Positions 12,521-31,624 of a DNA stretch of 64,000 nucleotides are shown here, in pieces. Position 1 is the first letter of the stretch. Every line of letters starts with the position of its first letter. The position numbers and the translations under genes were made by a program. Source of the DNA: Taeniopygia guttata (lineage: Eukaryota > Chordata > Aves > Passeriformes > Estrildidae); NCBI RefSeq assembly GCF_048771995.1, contig NC_133043.1, positions 9,194,501 through 9,258,500 on the forward strand, read 5' to 3'. The notes under the pieces were generated by a model. It was not told the origin of the DNA and did not search any database. It saw only the letters and a program-made list of their open reading frames with translations.

Positions 12521-13143
12521 ATGCTCCCGCTGGTGCTGGCCTCAGCGCTGCTGCAAGGTAGGGCTGAGCGGATCCAGGAGCAGCGGGAGGTGTTCGGGCA
12601 GCCGCAGACTCCGGGCACCGTGCAGGGGGTCCGGAGGGAAGCCCTGTCGGTCACCTGCACGTGGAGCCTGGCTGGGAGAGGTTACCGAAATCCTGTTGCA
12701 AACCGAGTACACGTACTGGTATTACCCGTGCCACTGACACGGTCAGCACCTGAAATCACAGCCCGAGGGGCGGCAGGGCCGCTCTCCATTCTGAGCATTT
12801 CGTGCTCCGGGCATTCAGGGTGACTGCGGAGCGTCCGGCCAAGGAGGATGCAGGCACGCTCCACTGTGGGGTGCAGAAGGGATTTTCCCCTTTACATGAG
12901 ACTAACGGGGAAATGTGGAGGCCATCATAACCCCAGGTCGGTCCTTGCACATTTTGCCGATAGCGACAGTGACCCCCACGTTGGGGGGCCCAGACTGCGG
13001 GAGGAGGTTTCACCCCGAGCGTGCCAGGAGCACGGGGCCGGTCTGGAAGCCGCTGCATCCATCCTTGCTCCTCAGGAGTCCGGCAGCACTTTCCGCTACT
13101 TGGCGGTGCTGGCCGGGCTGCGGCTGCCGGCGCTGCTGCCGTG
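12521..13143 (+). pseudogene. Broken CD300-like receptor gene (signal, V-domain and membrane exon relics)
   Basis: Pieces of the CD300 layout follow in order. At 12521-12557 there is a leader exon (MLPLVLASALLQ) with a GTAGGG donor in phase 1. At about 12610-12895 is a V-domain relic with ALSVTCTW upstream and KEDAGTLHCGVQKG downstream. These parallel ASLSVTCTY and EEDAGTFLCGV of the intact receptor 3 kb on. Between them the frame shifts by about one base after the first cysteine and then meets a TGA, and the WC motif is lost. At about 13076-13143, after a CTCAG acceptor, TFRYLAVLAGL resembles a receptor membrane segment but stops early. The V relic is closer to the inhibitory neighbour than to the activating one, so it is probably a tandem duplicate of that gene that decayed. 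Confidence 0.7.
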
Positions 13144-13180
13144 AGGGCGGCCGTGCCCCGGCCCAGCCGCTCGGCCCCGA

Positions 13181-13463
13181 CCGCTCCGGCACGCCGGGCT
13201 CGGCGCGGGGCCGCTCCCGGCTACTCCCGGCGGAGCTCGGCCCGCCCCTGGGCCGCCCCTACGGCTCGGGCACCCCGTGAGGGCGGAGCGGGGCCGTCCA
13301 GGAGACGAGGGGAGGGAGGGCGGCAGCGTTGGGTGGAGCGGGAAGAGCCCGGCGGGGCCCCGCGGCTCCGCCCTCACGGGGTGCCCGAGCCGTAGGGGCG
13401 GCCCAGGACCGGGCCGAGCTCCGCCGGGTGTGGCAGCTCGCCGAGCCCGGCGTGCCGGAGCGG
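13181..13463. repeat. Near-perfect inverted repeat at the inhibitory CD300-like promoter
   Basis: Two arms face each other around a 75-base spacer (13290-13364). The inner 64-base arms 13226-13289 and 13365-13428 are reverse complements with about two or three mismatches. The outer 25-base arms 13181-13205 and 13439-13463 are exact reverse complements. The right arm ends two bases before the start codon at 13466, so the left arm is an inverted copy of the gene's 5-prime region. The whole block is CpG-dense and could form a cruciform or a strong hairpin in RNA. Confidence 0.9.
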
Positions 13464-13465
13464 CC

Positions 13466-16400
13466 ATGGGGCTGCTGCCGCTGCTGGCCTGGGCGCTGCT
13501 GCCAGGTAAGGCCGCCCCGGAGCCCCCGGGCGGGCCGGAGGTGCCGGTGCGGCGGCGGCAGTCCCGCGGCTCCGTGTGTCTCCACAGGCTGCGGCGCAGT
13601 GACGGGGCCCGACGTCGTGCGGGGACTCCTGGGCGCTTCCCTGTCGGTCACCTGCACGTATGAGCCGGGCTGGGAGGAGTTGCCGAAATTCTGGTGCAAA
13701 CCAAGTGTTATGTTTTTTACCTGTGGTGAGGACATCATCATCACGTCGAAGCCCGAGATGCTGCAGGGCCGGTTTTCCATCCGGGACAACCGCACCCAGC
13801 GGGCATTCACGGTGATCGTGGATGCTCTGTCCGAGGAGGACGCGGGCACCTTCCTCTGTGGGGTGCGAACAGGAGCATTATCGCGTGATGGAAGTGCTGC
13901 TGTAAAGGTGATTGTGCTCTCAGGTCAGTACTTGTTCCCTGCAGGGCCCCCAGGTCCAGCGTGGATTTGTCCTCCTCCAGCTGCTTGGAGCAGAGGCTGC
14001 AATGGGCAGAGCCTGGAGCTAAGGGGTGACCATGCAGGTGGGACAGCCCCAGGGTGTGTCACCAGAGTGCAGCAGGTACCACCACCGCTCATTCCCTATT
14101 CTCAGTTCTAGGGGTGCCCAGAGCCCTTTCTGCAGGGTGAATCTATTTTGTACATGTTTTGAGGGGAACTGAGACTGTGAAAAGCCTCATGAGCAGGGGA
14201 AAGGTCTTACAGCACTCTGACCTCCAGATGTATCGTCTGGATGTGGCAGACGGGACCCAACTTCTCCTTCTGTGACAGCACAGAGGTCGCTTCTGACTCA
14301 TTGCAAAACCCACAGCATTTTTCTCCACAGAGATCAACCATGCCTCTCCTCTTTTTGTTACAGCTTCTTCCACCCTCCCATCATCGACTTATGTGACCAC
14401 CACGTCCTCTGATCTCATTCTCTCTGTAACAGGCCTCACACAGACAATTTCCCAGGGGGAAATTTTGCAATCAACATTAAATCCCTCCACCCGTCAACTG
14501 TGAGTAGCAGTTCCTGCCTACAGCAGCCACTTTCCTCCATGAGCTCTCTGGTGCAGCTGGAGCCCTGCAACCACTGGACTCCTCACACCTCCCTTAAGGA
14601 TCCAGACCTTGTGCTTTTGCCTTTAGAGACCACTCCACATGGAAAAATTCTTCTCTGTGAGGGTGGTGAGGTCATGGCACACATAACCCAGAGACATTGT
14701 GGGTGCCCCATCTCTGGAAGTGCTCAAGGCCAGGCTGGATGGGGCTCAGAGCAACCTGGCCTAGTGGAGTGTGTTCCTTCCCATGGCAGAGGGCTGGAAC
14801 TGGATGATCTTTAAGGTCATTTCTGACCCAAATAATTCTCTAGTTCTATGGCAGTAATTCCGGTGCCTCTAGGACATGGGAGAAGTGGTTTCTGCCTGCA
14901 ATACCAATCCCATTTCCTTCCCCAAAACTCAGTGAGACTGTTAGTAGGAAGCCAAGTGTTGCCAGTGTCCTGTTCTTTGTAGTCACACACAGCCTGGTAG
15001 AGATAGTTGAAAAAGCGTGAAACTAGAGTGTTAGATCTTCCCCCCTTCTCTCCTGCCTGTGGAAGGTGATGCCAGGGGTAGACAAAGCTGAGACTCCCCA
15101 TCAGCACACTCAAGGGTGTGCTGGCTCACCCACATTTCCTGCTTACCCATTACAGACAAGGTTAACAAAGAGTGAAGTTAAACCAGAGCAAATGCAGGAA
15201 CCCATCCTTAAATCACTGAAGACACAGCGGCTCTCAGACCCAAGCATCCTTTTGCTTCTGCAGTTTTTGGTTTGCTTGGTTCCATATGGTAGCCTGACCA
15301 TCCCATGCCTGCTGTGATGGGCAAGCCCTGCCACTCTACTGCCACAGCTACTTCTGTGTCACCCACAGCTGCTTCCTGCAACCCTGCTCCGTGCTGGGTC
15401 ATCCTGAGAAGCATGACAACATAAATTGTCTTCTTCATTCTTTTTTTCTTGCAGCTTGAATGTGGTTGAGCACATCCTCACTCCAGCCATCATTGTGGTC
15501 CTTTTTTTGCTTGCAGTGGCTGCTGGTGTTCTAGTAATATTCTCCAGGAAGAAGAAGGGTGAGTGAAGTTGTCAGTGCCACACACGTCCTCTTTCTGTAA
15601 CAGAGCCTGCTCTGCTTCCCTAATTTTTCCCTATTTCCTTTTCCTCCCCTATTCCCTTCCTGATCCATCCAGGTCCTCAGTCCATCATTGAGACCTCCAC
15701 CAAGGAGGTCTCCTTTCCTCAAGGGAGCAGTGGGTCCATGCCATGGGTGTTACCACATGGGTGTTGTCTCCTGGGAGCAGGGAATGGCAGCCCTTGGGGT
15801 GGGTGCTGCTCAGGAATCTGCTTGAGTTTGTCTGGGCACCATCAGCTTCTCGAGATGGGCTCACTTGCATGGGCCAGGCTTACTCGAGGCTTGATGCAAA
15901 GTTTAAGGCCAGTGTGAAGGATGGGGAGGGAGAGGAGAGGACATTACCTCTCCAGCTGGCAGGTGGGGTCTGTCTTTACTTGAAGAACTGCTCCATGGAT
16001 GAAGCAGTTTAGATTGCTCATGGAGTGTCAGGCTCCTGTCCTGCTTTATGGCAAGATTTGCAGTGGCAGTGCAGTTTCTCAATACGTTTCTTTTCCTCTG
16101 TTTTCACTCATGTTCATTCACATCCATGCTTCATCCAGCCCTTTCTGGAGCAGCCATAGAGATGGACAGGACTTGCAGCATGTCACCTACAGTAAGGAAA
16201 ACCTCATGAATTCCTGGGATTCTGTGCCCCAAGTTCACATGGAGATGGGAAACATTTCACCCTGAGCTGCCAGAGCTGCTGCTTTCAGCCAGGTTCATGG
16301 CACTTTAGGCTGGGAGGGATCCTTTGGGCTCTGCTTGCCAACAGAAAGACACAGCCAGGGATTTTGTGTGACTATCACAGAGTATTCCTGGGAAAGGAAT

Positions 16401-17291
16401 TTGGGATTGAGCTGAGAGGTTTCTCTTCGAGCTTCTCCAAGCATGGGGGCTGCTTCTCTGGGTGAAACAGCCTTGGGAACCTGCAGCAAATCACACTTGA
16501 AGTGGCTGCAGGGTAGCTGCTCCTTGCTTACTGTTTGGAAAGTATTTTCTCATTTTTTGCTGCCAGCTCTTGAGGAGGGGATGATGTCACAAGAATTCCC
16601 CTGGGGAATGTTGAGCCAGCCCTTGTTTCAATTTTTATTTCCACCCAGTGCCCCTGCAGCCACCTCAGCACCCATCAGGACAAGGCAGCAGGGTGGGAGA
16701 TATCCACCCTGTGGATGCAGGTGGGGAGTGGCAGCAGGGTAAGAGCTTATCCTTCTCCATCAGGGAGCAGAAGCCTTGAACTATGCAGGCATTTACCACA
16801 GCACGGGCGTGCACAGCAGCGCTGAGGCTTTCCACCGCCCCGAAACGCTGCCCGTGGAGTACACAGAGGTCAGGCAGAGTGCTCAGGTAAGAGAATGCTG
16901 AGCATTGCCAAGCTGGAGGTGGTGGGAGGAAAGCTGGAATGGGTGGGTGACAGAATAGCAGCAGGGTGGGCTGGGTGGGGAAGGAGAGGACTGCAAAGGG
17001 AAGTGCCAAACTGGGCTCCAAGTCACCCTGGCTAATGTGGGTTCCCTCTCTGATCCCTGTGGCTGCTCCTGGGTGCTTAAAATGTCACAGAGAGGTTCCA
17101 GAAGACAGTGTTTGCCTGGAGCAGCCCCACAAAGGATGTTTTTGTTCATCTCCCTCCTTTTCCAGCTTTCAGAAGAGGAAAGAGAGGTGTTATATGCCAG
17201 AGTGCAGAAGCCCAAGCCGCAGCAGGAGCAGATCTATGCCAACATGTCATCAGCTCTACGACCCAGGGAAGAGTTCTTCAGCACAGTCTGA
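13466..17291 (+). CDS. CD300/CMRF35-like inhibitory-type receptor with ITIM tail
   Basis: A single-V-domain surface receptor of 305 residues. Exons are 13466-13505, 13588-13923, 14364-14499, 15455-15558, 16139-16191, 16764-16886 and 17166-17291, 306 codons in all. Exon 1 is a leader (MGLLPLLAWALLPG). Exon 2 is a V domain with LSVTCTY, KFWCKP, the extra cysteine in FFTCGE, an NRT sequon and EEDAGTFLCGV. Exon 3 is a Ser/Thr-rich stalk. Exon 4 is an uncharged membrane helix followed by FSRKKK. The tail carries LNYAGI, VEYTEV and VLYARV, all fitting the ITIM rule (S/I/V/L)xYxx(I/V/L), plus QIYANM. Such motifs recruit SHP-1/SHP-2 phosphatases to dampen myeloid activation. Its V exon is exactly as long as that of the activating neighbour. 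The short fifth exon is supported by phase and a GTAAGG donor but is the least certain; a 72-base exon at 16649-16720 may be optional. An ATTAAA lies at 17555. Confidence 0.82.
14641..14853 (+). mobile_element. CR1 LINE 3-prime fragment
   Basis: The stretch has the familiar CR1 tail wording: CTGTGAGGGTGGTGAGG at the start, CTGGATGGGGCTCAGAGCAA in the middle and GGATGATCTTTAAGG near the end, finishing at a degraded TTCTATGG. It lies in intron 3 of the inhibitory receptor, sense to it. It is 5-prime truncated like nearly all CR1 copies. Confidence 0.85.
16649..16720 (+). other. Possible optional 72-nt exon of the inhibitory CD300-like gene
   Basis: A TTTCCACCCAG acceptor and a GCAG/GTGGGG donor flank 72 bases that are open in phase 0, the phase of the surrounding junction (16191 to 16764). 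The encoded 24 residues carry no motif. Including it would keep the frame; whether it is ever used cannot be told from sequence. Confidence 0.3.
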
Positions 17292-17554
17292 GGTGGATGA
17301 GCAAGCACCTGGCCCCATGGGCTGCTCCTGCTGCTGCAGCACCAGTGAGACTTGCACAGAGGACATGGGGTTGATGTTCTGCTCAGGCAGGAGCCAGCTG
17401 GACAGCAGAGCTGCTGCTCTCCGAGGCTTGGATGTTTCTTTGAGGCAACATCAGAGAGGATGAGGTTGTGTGGAGACACAGAGAGGGTTGAAGATAAAGT
17501 CATCCCTTTGCAAATGCAATTTGGAGTCCTCATCCGTACAGCAGCGGTGCTGGG

Positions 17555-17560
17555 ATTAAA
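17555..17560 (+). terminator. Polyadenylation signal (ATTAAA) of the inhibitory receptor
   Basis: The common variant hexamer ATTAAA lies about 265 bases past the stop codon. No AATAAA is closer. Confidence 0.45.
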
Positions 17561-18240
17561 GCTCTCCCCCTTGCAGTGGGGTAGTCCAGGCCAGAGACCC
17601 ACCAGGCAGGGTGTGGGAGAGGTGAGGCTGGGCTGGTGGGTGAGCTGGCTGCCTTTGCTCACCACTCATCCCACTTGCTCCTTTGGCTGCATTGCTCGAG
17701 GGGGCTGAGGCTCCCAAACCCACTGGTCACCTCAAACTGACAGTTTTTCACGCTAATTCTAGCTAGCAGCTCCTGGGAACCAGGACAGTGGGAAATGTTA
17801 TATCCAAATGCATTTCCATGGGGTGCTCATGTGGAGGGTGAGGTGTTTCAGGATCTTGGTGCAGAAATGGCATCTCCCCCAAGCCCTGGTCCCACAGGCC
17901 CCCAAGGTGGTTTGCTCCTGCTCTTTCTCTCATCCCACCCCTGAGGACGGCCAACCTGGGAGCACACAGATGGGCTGTAACCATCACCTTGCTCTTTTCT
18001 GCTTTGCTGATAACTTTTTTTTTCCTGGCACCCACTAAATATTTTCTGTGGGAAGTGTTGCTGCTTTATCAGTGACACCAAGAATCTGATAACACTGGCC
18101 GTGGTGTGTGACTGTGTTTGTACAGCAGGTTCTCACCTGCTGAAGGGTTTATTGCAGAGTGTCACCCTGAAAGCAGGTCCAGCCCTTTGCTGGTGCCCAG
18201 CAGCGTGAGCACTCAGATCTTTGAGGACAAGGACTCTTGG
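17561..18240. other. Intergenic stretch upstream of the XYLT2 minisatellite
   Basis: About 700 bases with no gene or repeat that I can name. Reading frames here are short and lack splice context. Confidence 0.5.
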
Positions 18241-18339
18241 GCCTCCAGCACTGTTGGAACTTAACCACATAACATGTTAATTAAACAAACACACTCATAC
18301 CATTTCCTCTAAAATAAACAACATATTAACAAATATCAA

Positions 18340-19060
18340 CAGTGCAAAACAAACAACATTCACTCACATTTATTCACTCACATTCATTCACTCTCACATT
18401 TACACACATTAATTCACTCACATTTATTCACTCTCACGTTTATTCACTCTCACATTTACACACATTAATAAACACATTAATTCACTCTCACATTTACGCA
18501 CATTAATAAACACATCCATTCACTCTCACATTTACACACATTAATAAACACATCAATTCACTCTCATTTGCACACATTAATAAACACATTCATTCACGCT
18601 CTCATTTGCACACATTAATTTGCTTACACTCACATCCATTCACTCTCACATTTACACACATTAATTTACTCTCATTCATTCACTCTCACATTTACACACA
18701 TTAATTCACTCACATTAATTCACTCTCACATTCATTCACTCTCACATTTACACATATTAATTCACTCACATTTATTCATTCTCACATTCATTCACGCTCT
18801 CATTTGCACACATTAATAAACACATCCATTCACTCTCTCATTTGCACACATTAATAAACACATCCATTCACTCTCATTTGCACACATTAACAAACACATC
18901 CATTCACTCTCTCATTTGCACACATTAATAAACATCCATTCACTCTCTCATTTGCACACATTAACGAACACATCCATTCACTCTCTCATTTGCACACATT
19001 AATAAACATTAGTTCCCTCTCTCATTTGCATAAATTAATAAACATTATTCACTCATTTAC
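18340..19060. repeat. G-poor minisatellite (about 38-bp unit) upstream of XYLT2
   Basis: About 700 bases of imperfect tandem units built from CATTCACTCTCACATTTAC, then ACACATTAATAAACACATC, each unit about 35 to 40 bases. Early units vary in length; later units (18800 on) use CTCTCATTTGCACACATTAA. The plus strand is almost free of G, which occurs mainly in the TTTGCACAC and CACGCTC variants. The array stops about 100 bases before the XYLT2 start codon, at the GC boxes. Confidence 0.95.
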
Positions 19061-19072
19061 ACGCTCCCGTTC

Positions 19073-19164
19073 TCTCTGGCCCCGCCCCTTCGCTGGCCCC
19101 GCCCCCGCCCGCCTACGCCCCGCCCCCCGTGCCCGCGCATGCGCGGCTGGCGGCGCGGCGGGCC
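19073..19164 (+). promoter_or_regulatory. XYLT2 CpG promoter with GC boxes
   Basis: Composition switches abruptly from the AT-rich minisatellite to pure CpG island. Several Sp1-type boxes (CCCCGCCCC, CCCCGCCCCC, CCCCGCCCCCC) lie between 19078 and 19130, with no TATA box. This fits a housekeeping promoter within 90 bases of the start codon. Confidence 0.65.
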
Positions 19165-28910
<9,746 letters not shown>

Positions 28911-31150
28911 CAGGAGCAGCCAGAGGGCAGCCTTGGGAGCAGGGAGCATCCTCCGTCTCTGATCTGGGGGGTGTCTCTGGACCACATCACCCTGTGCCAT
29001 TTGCACCGTAGTCACTCGAGGAAGAGAAAATGGGAACTTCCAGGCAGGGGAAACCCTTCTCCTGTGAGGAATTTTGGGCAGAGGGAGAGGCATGAGGTGG
29101 GTCTTACCCATCTCTGCAGGAATGAGCCCTTGCTGGCCAGGGAGAGCGTGCTGGAGTGCCCGTCCCTGTGGGGGCATGGCAGACACCTAGGAAAAGCTCT
29201 GTGTTTGCTACTCCAGGCCTTGGGGCTTCAGGAAAGGGTGATGTGAGAGGAGGGATGGCTGGTGGGTGTGCAGACTCTGGACCAGCTCAGCATCCTACCC
29301 AGCCCTGGACTAGAACTTGGCAGGATGGGCCCTTGTTGCTGGCTGCTGCCCTGGTGGGCTGATGAGGGCCTGGGGATAGGCAGAAGCAGAATGGGTCAAA
29401 ACCTGCTGTGTGCATGCAGCTGCTGCTGTCCTGGGGTTTACATCTCATCCTTTCCACCCCAGCCCTTTAGTTTGTATTTTTATAAATATATACATAGAAA
29501 TATATATGATGCAAAGTGCAATAGAGACGAGACCCCGCATTGGCCGGGAAGTCCCTGTGTCTCCATTTCCCCTCAGACTGTAATATACCTTGTTCCCTTG
29601 GGTGTCCTGGTGCTACAGGACAGGGTGCTGGGTCGTTTACATCCTTTTTTATTATTATTATTGTTGTTTTGCCGATTTCCCATTTCCTGCTGAGGGCTGC
29701 TGGGGACCTGTAACCTGTTGGCCTTGGGGCAGGGCTGCCCCCAGGTTGTGGGGCAGCTGCCCAACTATGCCAAATGTCTGGAGCCCTGCGTGTTGTGCGA
29801 CGCGAGCAGGGAGTGCTCAGTGTGTGGTTCAGGTCCAACAAGCCGTGCTGTAGACCCTGCCACTTCTGTCTCCACTTCAGCAAAAGGACGCCCTGATCCC
29901 CTGCCAAAATATCATCCACAGGGCCCATGTCCTGCTGCGGATGAGCTGTGCCCTGTGCCACAGCTCCTTGACACGACCTTTTCTTTTCTCCCCCGTTGGT
30001 AGAAGTTTTCAGGACCTGCTGTGCTTCCCTGGGCAAAAAGCAAAGCGGCGAGATGAGGTCCGGCCAGCCCCATCCTCTGCTGTTTCTGCTTCCCGCTGCT
30101 CCAGAGGGAAGAGGCGCAACTTCCTCTTGGGAAGGGTTGCAGTGAAGCATCCCCTTCCCTGCAGTGCCCCCAGGATGTCCGTGGGATTGCCTCCAACATT
30201 CTTCTCTCCAAGACTGATGCTGCCTGGGGAGGTCTGGATTTGGTTTCACCCTGGGAAGACACTTCACAGCTGGGACAATGTGGAGCCCGTCTGGCCCAAC
30301 CCTCTGCTCAAAGCAGGGTCTCAGGAGCTGGTGGGGTTTTGCTGTCTCCATGGATCTGTGCCATCCTAACTTTTCTCCCATGTCCTACTTCTCTCCGCCC
30401 AGCAGGTCTGACACTCCCAGTCTCCAAATTCAAGGATGTGGGTGTTGCAAGATGTGTACTGTAAAACGGAGGGGACTGAGACCTCTGTGTGTGAGGGCAG
30501 GTACCTGCTGGCACTCAGCCCCCCTGTCCTGCACCCACTTCTGCCTGGGGTGCTTTGGGGCAGAGGAGAAATGTGGGGGGAGAAGGGCCACACACGGGAG
30601 GATGCCAAAACTGTCAGAACCATTATGTAAAGTTGTCTTAAATATGCAACATCACCACAAATACATCTCTATCTCTCCAGTTCGGTGTGTCAGGTTTTTG
30701 TGGTGTTATGGAATGGGTGGAGGGTGGGGGAAGTTTGGCCGTACCCCGTGAGAGTGTAAATCCCTCCTGGGCACCGGGTCAGGGGCTGTGAGGGTGTTGG
30801 GGCAGGGCCGCTTTCCTCAGATGGTTGATGTATAACCCAAAATCAAGCTTGGGGTTTCCAAAGCCTCCGGCTGGTGAGTGAGAGCTCGGGAGTGACCCGT
30901 AGCACGGGCTGAGTCCGGTTACACCCTGCCAGCGGGTGCCCTGAAGGTACCCAGATACTTAGCGTTGACATGGCGCTTAATTAAGGTGTCAATCGGCTAA
31001 TGAGCGGGCACCTCCTGCTGCCTGCGGGGCCAGGAGCCACCGGCCGGCAGAGCGGGGCAGCGCTGGGGCTGTCCCGTGCCCCGATGCCGGCAGTGACCCG
31101 CGGCCTGGCTGAGTGTAACCCGCTGGGCTCTGCTAACTGCGGCACGAGGT
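28911..31150 (+). other. XYLT2 3-prime UTR and intergenic sequence
   Basis: The first part is presumably XYLT2 3-prime UTR. An AU-rich island (29470-29525) and a short TTATTATTATT run (29646-29666) stand out from GC-rich surroundings. I find no clear AATAAA, so the end of the transcript is not set. A few words at about 30290-30330 recall CR1 but are too short to call. Confidence 0.45.
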
Positions 31151-31177
31151 TAGCGGATGAGCCGGGCTGGCTCGTGG

Positions 31178-31540
31178 TGTGCCCGAACCGGGAGCCCCGC
31201 GGCCGAGCCGGGCCGTGCCCGAACCGGGAGCCCCGCGGCCGAGCCGGGCCGTGCCCGAACCGGGAGCCCCGCGGCCGAGCCGGGCCGTGCCCGGACCGGG
31301 AGCCCCGCGGCCGAGCCGGGCCGTGCCCGGACCGGGAGCCCCGCGGCCGAGCCGGGCCGTGCCCGGACCGGGAGCCCCGCGGCCGAGCCGGGCCGTGCCC
31401 GAACCGGGAGCCCCGCGGCCGAGCCGGGCCGTGCCCGAACCGGGAGCCCCGGGAGCCCCGCGGCCGAGCCGGGCCGTGCCCGAACCGGGAGCCCCGAGCC
31501 GGGCCGTGCCCGGACCGGGAGCCCCGCGGCCGAGCCCCAC
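31178..31540. repeat. 36-bp GC-rich VNTR, about ten units
   Basis: The unit runs GTGCCCGAACCGGGAGCC followed by CCGCGGCCGAGCCGGGCC. Ten copies are visible. They fall into two types by one base in the GAACCG/GGACCG core, in the order three A-type, three G-type, three A-type, one G-type. The eighth copy has a nine-base internal duplication and the ninth lacks part of its second half. The unit is a multiple of three, so long frames open on both strands; none looks like protein. It ends 85 bases before the next gene's start codon. Confidence 0.95.
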
Positions 31541-31624
31541 GCTCGGCCCCGCCCCGCCCCGCTCCGCCCCTCACGGGCTGTGGGGCGCGGGCGGCGGGCC
31601 GGGGCTGGCGGCGGCGGGGTCGGG
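31541..31624 (+). promoter_or_regulatory. CpG promoter of the unrecognised membrane-protein gene
   Basis: A CpG island spans about 31000-32250. Between the VNTR and the start codon are repeated GC boxes (GCCCCGCCCCGCCCC then GCTCCGCCCC). No TATA box is seen. Confidence 0.55.

Noticed and set aside
12848-13144. 98-codon plus-strand frame upstream of the inhibitory receptor
   Set aside because: It mixes frames of the broken CD300-like copy with intron sequence; only the final membrane-like segment is informative.
30240-30330. CR1-like words in the XYLT2 downstream region
   Set aside because: Only about 40 bases resemble antisense CR1 and neither end can be set.
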